This document shows positions 1 through 4,165 of a DNA stretch of 6,306 bases, piece after piece (position 1 is the first letter of the stretch; every line of letters begins with the position of its first letter). Below the pieces are notes generated by a model. The model was not told the DNA's origin. It was given only the letters and a program-made list of their open reading frames with translations, and ran no database searches. The DNA comes from Desulfovibrio sp. GTDB taxonomy: Bacteria > Desulfobacterota > Desulfovibrionia > Desulfovibrionales > Desulfovibrionaceae. Where the stretch lies: NCBI GenBank assembly GCA_003512875.1, contig DONZ01000104.1, forward strand, positions 1-6,306. The letters run 5' to 3'. A program made the translations under genes and the position numbers.

Positions 1-901
1 GTTCAAAACGTTTTTCATTTTTTTCAACGCTGAAAATCTGCATATCGGTCAGACCCGCGGCTTCAAGTCCGACAGCGCCGCTGCCGGCTCCCAAATCCCA
101 AAAAACTCCTTCTTTTTCCAGCTGCAAACGTGAAAGAATGACAGCCCGGCAATCGGCAGGCGTTATCAAGTGATTTTCTTTGAGGAAAATTTCATCATTC
201 AGTCCGAGGGTGATTCCGACTTCTTTTTGCCGTATAAGCGAATTTTTTTCTTTATTTGCAAAGGGTAAAAGCACAAGAATGGAGTTTGGGGCAGCAGAAA
301 GCATTGCAATTTTTTCAAGGGGAGCTTTTACTATTCGTTCATTTTCTGTTCCGAGTTCTTCGGCGAAAACACCGGGGCGTTTTTTTTGCTTGGGAGAAAA
401 TCTGATAATTTCCTTTGCAATGAGAGGGGCAGGGAATTTTGTTCCGCCGTAAATGAAAGCCAGTTGTGCGCCGCCTAGTTTCCGTAAGGGCAATTCTTCT
501 TGAAAATGGGCTGTAAAAAGTTCCGCGTCTTGCCATGCCAGGCTGAGCTTTGCGCAAAGGGCTTGGAATGCGGTAATATTGGGAATGATATTGAAGAGTT
601 TGTCGGTCTTGTGCGGAGGCGCAAGTTTAAGCAGGGTAGAGCCAAAGCCGTGGTATAGGCTGTCGCCGCTGCATAGGACAAGTATTTTCTTTGTTTTTGC
701 AAGGGATAGGATTTCTTTTGCCTGTTCTTTTGCGTTTGCGGCAATGACGGTTTCCTGCGCATGATGTTTGGGAAGAAGGGCTAAGAGCTTTTTTGAGCCG
801 TAAATATGGTCAGCATTGTTTATATGGTCAAGAAGCGTTTCTGATAGGCTGAAATCAATTCCGCAAGAATAAATGGTTATGGGCTTATCTTGTTTAGGCA
901 T
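1..901 (-). CDS. cbiET: CbiE-CbiT fusion, cobalt-precorrin C5-methyltransferase and C15-methyltransferase/C12-decarboxylase (3' end cut by window edge)
   Basis: I translated this by hand from the ATG at 901; 300 codons are open to the left edge. Residues 1 to about 215 form a CbiE-type tetrapyrrole methylase: ILVLCSGDSLYHGFG at 73-87 is the GDP-loop region, and IIPNITAFQALCAKLSLAW at 105-123 matches the family 'iPsiSSfQ.a.a.lglpW' block. From about 233 the CbiT part begins: LITPADCRAVILSRLQL (245-261), then SAM motif I WDLGAGSGAVGLEAA (268-282) and an acidic motif II residue E293 (FSVEKNEK). In the family, CbiE methylates C5, and CbiT methylates C15 and decarboxylates the C12 acetate. About 100 CbiT residues should lie beyond the edge. 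The start overlaps the cbiD stop by 8 bases, and GGGA six bases upstream of the ATG serves as ribosome site, so translational coupling is likely. Oddity: the usual N-terminal GxGPG loop is replaced by SCGIDFS, and GDP by GDS. The fusion is often called CobL-like; surrounding anaerobic genes favour CbiET. Confidence 0.93.
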   Translation of the reverse strand, partial: MPKQDKPITIYSCGIDFSLSETLLDHINNADHIYGSKKLLALLPKHHAQETVIAANAKEQAKEILSLAKTKKILVLCSGDSLYHGFGSTLLKLAPPHKTDKLFNIIPNITAFQALCAKLSLAWQDAELFTAHFQEELPLRKLGGAQLAFIYGGTKFPAPLIAKEIIRFSPKQKKRPGVFAEELGTENERIVKAPLEKIAMLSAAPNSILVLLPFANKEKNSLIRQKEVGITLGLNDEIFLKENHLITPADCRAVILSRLQLEKEGVFWDLGAGSGAVGLEAAGLTDMQIFSVEKNEKRFE

Positions 902-2036
902 GTTTTTTCCCGCTATGCAATGTGAAAAGAATAGTACCGTCAAAATCGCAAAGGAGCAAATGAAAATATGCCGCGGAATGAATTGATTGAAAAAATGCAA
1001 GCGCTTTTTTTGCAAGTGCTTGCAATATTTGTTTTTGTGCGTTTGCGGAAAAAGAATGGAGGGCTTCACGCACGGACTTCGCATAGTGCCAATTCATGTC
1101 CGCCATATCGTTTTCCGTAAAGCCGAGTTCTTTTATTTGTTGGAAAAGCAGGGATAAATCCTGTTCTTCCTTGCTGGCATGGGTGTAAAATTGTTTGCTT
1201 GCGTATTTGCAGAGTTTTCCCGCCATGCAGGCAACGCTTATTTCCAAAATGCCTTCTTCTTTTGCTATTTCAAGACTTTTGCCTATGAAATCCGCAATGG
1301 GGATGAAATTGTTTTCAGGCAGGTACGGATAAAATTTTTTTGCATTGCTCAAGCTTCTTGCGCCCGTGCCGAAAACAATATGAGAACTTTGTTCCGATTT
1401 GGCTGTGCGTACACATATGCGGATGGTTTGAACATAAGCGTCATGGCTGAAAGGCTTGACGTGCCCCGTTGTTCCTAAAATGGAAATTCCGCCGATAACT
1501 CCGAGTTTGGCGTTGAGGGTTTTTTTCGCCAGTTCCTCTCCGTTTTCAACACCGATATTGAGCTGCCAGATTTGAGAGTTTGGGCTTTGTCCCATGCCGT
1601 ATTTTTGCAGATTAAGCATAAGCATTTTGCGGGGATTGACATTGATCGCCCATTTTCCCTCTTCGCAGTCAAGCCCCTTGCGTGTGCAAAGTCCTATGCC
1701 GTGGGTGGCATGCAGAATAAGCGTGTCGTTTCCGACGGAAAGGATATAATCTTCCTTTTGCGCGTTTTCAAGGGAACTTTGAAAAAGACTTGCCGATAAC
1801 ACTGCTGAATGCGTGCAGTCGGGGTCGTCTCCGCCGTCTTTTCGGATTTGCAGGATACCTTGATCGAGCTTATCTGAAATAAGGGGCAGCTCTTTTTCCT
1901 GTCCGTCTAAAAACGTGATGTTTATTTGCTGCGGGCGCTTTTTTTGTCGCAAAAATTTCCATAACGCGCAGCCAAGGGCGGAAAGGCATGCTCCTGTCGA
2001 ATATCCGTAACGTAAATTTTGAGCATGTTTTTTCAT
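894..2036 (-). CDS. cbiD: CbiD, cobalt-precorrin-5B C1-methyltransferase
   Basis: This 380-residue protein is of normal to slightly long length for the family. The N-terminal signature LRYGYSTGAC (8-17) matches the CbiD 'GyTTGaCAaAA' opening. Further family blocks are KDGGDDPDCTHSAVL (66-80), THGIGLCTRKGL (111-122), AINVNPRKML (130-139), GGISILGTTGHVKPFS (182-197) and AGKLCKYASKQFYTHAS (272-288). CbiD adds the C1 methyl group from SAM to cobalt-precorrin-5B giving cobalt-precorrin-6A, and it is the hallmark of the anaerobic cobalamin route; it is unrelated to the class III methylases around it. It sits 4 bases after the cbiC stop with no strong ribosome site (an A-rich stretch precedes ATG), suggesting coupling to cbiC translation. 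Its last codons overlap the start of cbiET. The C-terminal CDFDGT (363-368) resembles a HAD motif but is only 12 residues from the end, so it is not a second domain. Confidence 0.96.
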   Translation of the reverse strand: MKKHAQNLRYGYSTGACLSALGCALWKFLRQKKRPQQINITFLDGQEKELPLISDKLDQGILQIRKDGGDDPDCTHSAVLSASLFQSSLENAQKEDYILSVGNDTLILHATHGIGLCTRKGLDCEEGKWAINVNPRKMLMLNLQKYGMGQSPNSQIWQLNIGVENGEELAKKTLNAKLGVIGGISILGTTGHVKPFSHDAYVQTIRICVRTAKSEQSSHIVFGTGARSLSNAKKFYPYLPENNFIPIADFIGKSLEIAKEEGILEISVACMAGKLCKYASKQFYTHASKEEQDLSLLFQQIKELGFTENDMADMNWHYAKSVREALHSFSANAQKQILQALAKKALAFFQSIHSAAYFHLLLCDFDGTILFTLHSGKKHA

Positions 2037-2040
2037 ACTG

Positions 2041-2694
2041 TTATTTTAAAATATTTTCCATAATGGCATGCAGGGTTGTCACAGCTAAGGCGCTGCCTCC
2101 GCGTCTGCCTAAAAGGGAAATGTAAGGGACGGGGCATTGGGTTAAAAGTTCTTTTGATTCAACAACATTGACAAAACCGACAGGCATGCCGACAATAAGG
2201 GCGGGTTTTACCAGTCCGTCTAAAACATATTGGCATATTTGGGCAAGAGCAAGAGGGGCGTTGCCGATGAGCACAATGGCATTGTCGAGTTTGTCCTTAT
2301 TTTTTTCCACGGAGCAAAGGGCGCGTGTCCTATTCTCTTTTTGGGCTTTTTCAATGACATCGCTGTCGCTTATGGAACAGAGCAGGTGCGTTTCGGAATA
2401 ATCGGGATTAATGGATTGCAGTTTCTGCATGGACAGTCCAGAGCGTATCATTTTGGAATCGCAAAAAATAGGGCTTGCGGATAAAAGGGCTTCAATGCCG
2501 GCTTTAATGGGATTACCGGAAAAGACCAAGGTGTCGGCGATATGCAGATCCGCTGTTGTGTGGATAAGCCTTCTTGCGATTTTCCATTCCGCGGGAGGAA
2601 GTTTTGCAAGGGGCGTATTTTGGGTTTCTTCAAAAATTATGCGAAAACTTTCTTTTTCGATTTCGCCTGCCGATAAGGTCCATTGTATGCCCAT
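2041..2694 (-). CDS. cbiC: CbiC, cobalt-precorrin-8 methylmutase
   Basis: The 217-residue protein has the usual length and all main blocks of the CbiC/CobH family: RRLIHTTAD (41-49), in which His45 corresponds to the proposed catalytic histidine; CDSKMIRSGL (78-87, family 'tDv.Mv.aGi'); VLIGNAPLAL (141-150); VGMPVGFVNVVESKELL (168-184); and GRRGGSALAVTTLHAI (196-211). The enzyme moves the methyl group from C11 to C12 of cobalt-precorrin-8, producing cobyrinate, the last ring-skeleton step before amidation. The last block ends LHA where many relatives have an Asn-Ala pair, a small departure. The ATG at 2694 shares its A with the TAA stop of cbiL (TAATG), and GGTGA lies seven bases ahead, so the start is firm and re-initiation from cbiL is likely. 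Cytosolic; no signal peptide. Confidence 0.97.
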   Translation of the reverse strand: MGIQWTLSAGEIEKESFRIIFEETQNTPLAKLPPAEWKIARRLIHTTADLHIADTLVFSGNPIKAGIEALLSASPIFCDSKMIRSGLSMQKLQSINPDYSETHLLCSISDSDVIEKAQKENRTRALCSVEKNKDKLDNAIVLIGNAPLALAQICQYVLDGLVKPALIVGMPVGFVNVVESKELLTQCPVPYISLLGRRGGSALAVTTLHAIMENILK

Positions 2695-3404
2695 TATTTT
2701 TTCACCATGATCATTGAAAGGTAAGTTTCCGGAATCGTTTTGATTTCTTCCAAGGAAAAAGCCAAGCGTTCACCCTCCAAGCCAAGGTGTTCGCCGTAAA
2801 TGATTTCAAGCCCGGGATGTTTTTCCTTTTCTTTTTGCAGGCGTTTTAGAAGCGTTTCCCGTGTTCGGTAGGTTTTTAACAAAATCGTGGTGGAATTTTC
2901 CGGAAATTCGATTTTTTCAATGTCTTCTTCTTTAAAGGATGGAACGACATGGAGGGTTTGGCGGTTTTCCGCCAAAACTTTTTGGCTTATGGCTGAAAGG
3001 GTTGTGAATGAGTTTATTCCCGGAATGATTTCGATTGATATATCGGGGTGTTTTTCCTTTATGATTTTATAGATATAACCGAAAGTGCTGTAAGTCATGG
3101 CATCGCCGAGTGTTGCAAAGGCGACATTTTTGCCTTGTTCCAATTCTTCCAGAATTTTATTGGCATTAGCGGCAACTTGGTTTTCCCGGTCGGTTTTGTT
3201 TTTTGCCATACTGAAAATTAAAAGTTCGATTTTTCCTTGGGGCTTGACATATTCAACAACAGATTTGGAAACGCTGTCGCTTGCATTTTGGGAAATTACT
3301 GTAAAGACCGTGTCCGCTTCTTTTAGAATTTTGCAGGCGCGCAGCGTCAAATATTCCGGATTGCCGGAGCCTATGCCCACCCCGTATAATTTTCCAAGTT
3401 TCAT
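2694..3404 (-). CDS. cbiL: CbiL, cobalt-precorrin-2 C20-methyltransferase
   Basis: From the ATG at 3404 this encodes 236 residues, typical of CbiL/CobI. The class III tetrapyrrole methylase features are YGVGIGSGNPEYLTLRACKI (7-26), ATLGDAMTYSTFGYI (97-111, family 'TlGDPmlYSTy'), IEIIPGINSFTTLSA (124-138), TTILLKTYR (172-180) and the ending TYLSMIMVKK (227-236). The enzyme transfers a SAM methyl group to C20 of cobalt-sirohydrochlorin (cobalt-factor II / cobalt-precorrin-2); neighbouring CbiD points to the cobalt-containing substrate. This start is chosen because AGGAAAG lies immediately ahead and the family alignment begins here; the open frame continues upstream to 3605, but that stretch is antisense tRNA and promoter DNA. 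First gene of the operon. Oddities: the usual GxGPG loop reads GIGSG, and GDP reads GDA, so both conserved loop prolines are absent. Confidence 0.95.
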   Translation of the reverse strand: MKLGKLYGVGIGSGNPEYLTLRACKILKEADTVFTVISQNASDSVSKSVVEYVKPQGKIELLIFSMAKNKTDRENQVAANANKILEELEQGKNVAFATLGDAMTYSTFGYIYKIIKEKHPDISIEIIPGINSFTTLSAISQKVLAENRQTLHVVPSFKEEDIEKIEFPENSTTILLKTYRTRETLLKRLQKEKEKHPGLEIIYGEHLGLEGERLAFSLEEIKTIPETYLSMIMVKK

Positions 3405-3432
3405 ATCTTTCCTGTTTGCTGAAGTATGCGAT

Positions 3433-3461
3433 ATTATTGCATAGAGGATTTTATTCGTCAA
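3433..3461 (-). promoter_or_regulatory. sigma70-type promoter for the cbiLCD-ET operon
   Basis: Reading the minus strand, TTGACG (3461-3456) is followed by a 17-base spacer and AATAAT (3438-3433), each five of six to the housekeeping consensus. The predicted start near 3426 gives a leader of about 20 bases before cbiL, containing the AGGAAAG ribosome site. Such a short leader leaves no space for a B12 riboswitch in this transcript. Start site not measured. Confidence 0.72.
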
Positions 3462-3463
3462 AT

Positions 3464-3477
3464 GGCAATTTATTGCC
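3464..3477. promoter_or_regulatory. perfect dyad between divergent promoters, candidate operator
   Basis: GGCAAT-TT-ATTGCC is a perfect 6-2-6 inverted repeat, with AA and TT flanks that extend it to an imperfect 20-base dyad (3461-3480). It lies between the -35 of the cbi promoter (3456-3461) and the -35 of the tRNA promoter (3488-3493), a typical place for a dimeric regulator. I do not recognise the regulator, and a short A+T-rich dyad can arise by chance. Confidence 0.4.
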
Positions 3478-3487
3478 GTTTTGTTGT

Positions 3488-3516
3488 TTGACAAAAAATT
3501 ATTTTTAGAGCATATT
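3488..3516 (+). promoter_or_regulatory. promoter of the tRNA-Arg gene
   Basis: A perfect -35 TTGACA (3488-3493), a 17-base spacer and a -10 of CATATT (3511-3516, four of six) place the transcript start near 3523, about five bases before the mature tRNA 5' end. No obvious GC-rich discriminator is needed to see it; the spacing alone is convincing. Confidence 0.75.
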
Positions 3517-3527
3517 GGTTGCCTTGC

Positions 3528-3604
3528 GTGCTTGTAGCTCAGTTGGATAGAGCGTAAACCTCCGGAGTTTAAGGCCACAGGTTCGATTCCTGTCAGGCAC
3601 GCCA
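3528..3604 (+). tRNA. tRNA-Arg, anticodon CCG
   Basis: The 77-base gene folds into a full cloverleaf. The acceptor stem GTGCTTG pairs with CAGGCAC (one G-U). The D stem is GCTC/GAGC around a nine-base loop with GG. The anticodon stem TAAAC/GTTTA closes the loop CTCCGGA, giving anticodon CCG at 34-36, which reads the arginine codon CGG. The variable loop is five bases, the T arm ACAGG-TTCGATT-CCTGT is perfect, the discriminator is G, and CCA is encoded (3602-3604). It has its own promoter and terminator and is divergent from the cbi operon. The identity rests on the anticodon loop, which is unambiguous here. Confidence 0.97.
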
Positions 3605-3612
3605 TTTATTTC

Positions 3613-3648
3613 AAAGACTTATCATGCAAAATGGTAAGTCTTTTTTTT
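3613..3648 (+). terminator. intrinsic terminator after tRNA-Arg
   Basis: AAAGACTTATC (3613-3623) pairs with GGTAAGTCTTT (3633-3643), an 11-base stem with one T-G pair and a nine-base loop. It runs into a stretch of eight T (3641-3648). It starts nine bases after the CCA end and so closes the monocistronic tRNA transcript. Confidence 0.86.
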
Positions 3649-3661
3649 GCCGCTTTAGCAT

Positions 3662-3683
3662 AAAAAAACACCTGCCCAGCAGG
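3662..3683 (-). terminator. possible leftward intrinsic terminator
   Basis: CCTGC (3671-3675) and GCAGG (3679-3683) form a five-base GC-rich stem with a three-base loop. On the minus strand this is followed after two bases by seven T (3668-3662). The orientation would block leftward, antisense transcripts from reaching the tRNA and the cbi promoter. The stem is short, so this is a tentative call. Confidence 0.45.
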
Positions 3684-3692
3684 CTTCTTTAC

Positions 3693-3728
3693 TGCGGTAA
3701 ACAATTTTTTTATTGTTTTTTTACCGCA
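3693..3728. repeat. bulged inverted repeat, possible terminator or structured element
   Basis: TGCGGTAAA plus CAAT (3693-3705) pairs with ATTG plus TTTACCGCA (3712-3728), with four unpaired T in the right arm and a T-rich loop. It is followed on the plus strand by TTTATTTCTT, so it could act as a second weak terminator behind the tRNA. An alternative hairpin, TTTAC-TGCG-GTAAA (3688-3701), competes for the left arm. Confidence 0.4.
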
Positions 3729-3891
3729 TTTATTTCTTAAAATTTGTTTAATCTAAGTGGAACTATACGTTAAGTTTTATTTTTTTGCTTTGCGGTATAG
3801 CGTTATATGTATTCGCATAACCAATTTATTTAAATTGAAAATTCAGTGTATGGGATAAAATGGTGTGATAAATTTATTGTTATGTAATTAA

Positions 3892-3920
3892 TTGCTTGAT
3901 GTATATATATATAGTATAAT
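3892..3920 (+). promoter_or_regulatory. promoter of the envelope unit with (TA)6 in its spacer
   Basis: TTGCTT (3892-3897) is separated by exactly 17 bases from a perfect TATAAT (3915-3920). The predicted start is near 3927, about 25 bases before the ATG at 3952. Most of the spacer is six TA units (3902-3913). A gain or loss of one unit would shift the spacing to 19 or 15, and should weaken the promoter. The -35 matches only three or four consensus positions, so the strength depends on the -10. Confidence 0.75.
3902..3913. repeat. (TA)6 dinucleotide tract
   Basis: Six consecutive TA units lie wholly between the -35 and -10 of the promoter at 3892-3920. The tract is shorter than the best-known slippage-driven promoter repeats but is in the right position for them. 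Confidence 0.85.
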
Positions 3921-3924
3921 ATCG

Positions 3925-3942
3925 CCCAATAAATTTGTTGGG
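3925..3942 (+). promoter_or_regulatory. leader hairpin overlapping the ribosome binding site
   Basis: CCCAA (3925-3929) can pair with TTGGG (3938-3942) across an eight-base loop, right at the predicted transcript 5' end. The right arm includes the first part of the GGGAG ribosome site (3940-3944) of the small membrane protein gene, so folding would partly hide it. With only five pairs the effect is uncertain. Confidence 0.4.
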
Positions 3943-3951
3943 AGATTACAA

Positions 3952-4149
3952 ATGAGAAAGATTGGTCAATTATTTTATTTAGTGTTTGTGTTTACGTTTT
4001 TTTTACCAAGTTTTGCTTTTGCTTATATTGATCCGGGAACGGGAAGTTTGATTTTGCAAGCTCTTGCTGCCGCTGCGTTTTCGGCTCTCGCTTTTTGGAG
4101 CTCCCTGAGGGAAAAGATTAAAAACTTTTTTAAAAAGAAAGATAAATAA
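3952..4149 (+). CDS. small exported membrane protein with DPGTGS motif
   Basis: The gene encodes 65 residues. The ATG at 3952 is chosen over the earlier in-frame TTG at 3892 because GGGAG (3940-3944) lies seven bases ahead and because the earlier start would fall in the promoter. Residues 1-24 form a Sec-type signal: basic MRK, a hydrophobic core to about 19, then SFAFA with a likely cut after Ala24. The mature part starts YIDPGTGS (25-32), followed by a hydrophobic segment LILQALAAAAFSALAFW (33-49) and a strongly basic tail KIKNFFKKKDK (55-65). This predicts a tiny single-span protein, motif outside and tail inside. I recall similar YIDPGTGS peptides beside envelope-related genes, but know of no defined function. 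It is the first gene of the unit, 16 bases ahead of the methyltransferase gene. If the signal is not cut, it would be a two-span hairpin. Confidence 0.82.
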   Translation: MRKIGQLFYLVFVFTFFLPSFAFAYIDPGTGSLILQALAAAAFSALAFWSSLREKIKNFFKKKDK

Positions 4150-4165
4150 GGTAGAAAGATAATCC

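Larger units (their letters stand above)
3605..3951. other. 347-base non-coding interval between tRNA-Arg and the envelope unit
   Basis: No convincing gene is present on either strand. The interval holds the tRNA terminator, a small GC-rich hairpin facing leftward, a larger A+T-rich hairpin, a short dyad CAATTT-ATTT-AAATTG (3822-3837), and the promoter and leader of the next gene. The stretch 3730-3890 is strongly A+T-rich, and apart from the dyad I see nothing clear in it. Confidence 0.7.

Noticed and set aside
180..764. Several short open frames on both strands inside the left gene
   Set aside because: They are out-of-frame shadows of cbiET, whose frame from 901 is open to the edge and matches the CbiE and CbiT families.
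945..1000. CDFDGT near the CbiD C terminus as a fused HAD phosphatase motif
   Set aside because: The protein ends 12 residues after the motif, so no HAD fold can follow; it is the normal terminal strand region of CbiD with a chance match.
3405..3605. N-terminal extension of CbiL by 67 residues
   Set aside because: The extra frame is the antisense of tRNA-Arg and both promoters. Its opening MACLTGIEPVALNSGG is the type of false peptide produced from reversed tRNA genes, and the CbiL family starts at the ATG at 3404 with a good ribosome site.
3892..3951. Earlier TTG start for the small membrane protein
   Set aside because: It would use the promoter -35 as its start codon and place a non-hydrophobic segment ahead of a well-formed signal peptide; ATG 3952 has a proper ribosome site.
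3605..3951. Cobalamin riboswitch or other large structured RNA in the intergenic region
   Set aside because: I looked for the B12-box type conserved core and for long GC-containing stems on both strands and saw none; the region is A+T-rich with only small hairpins.
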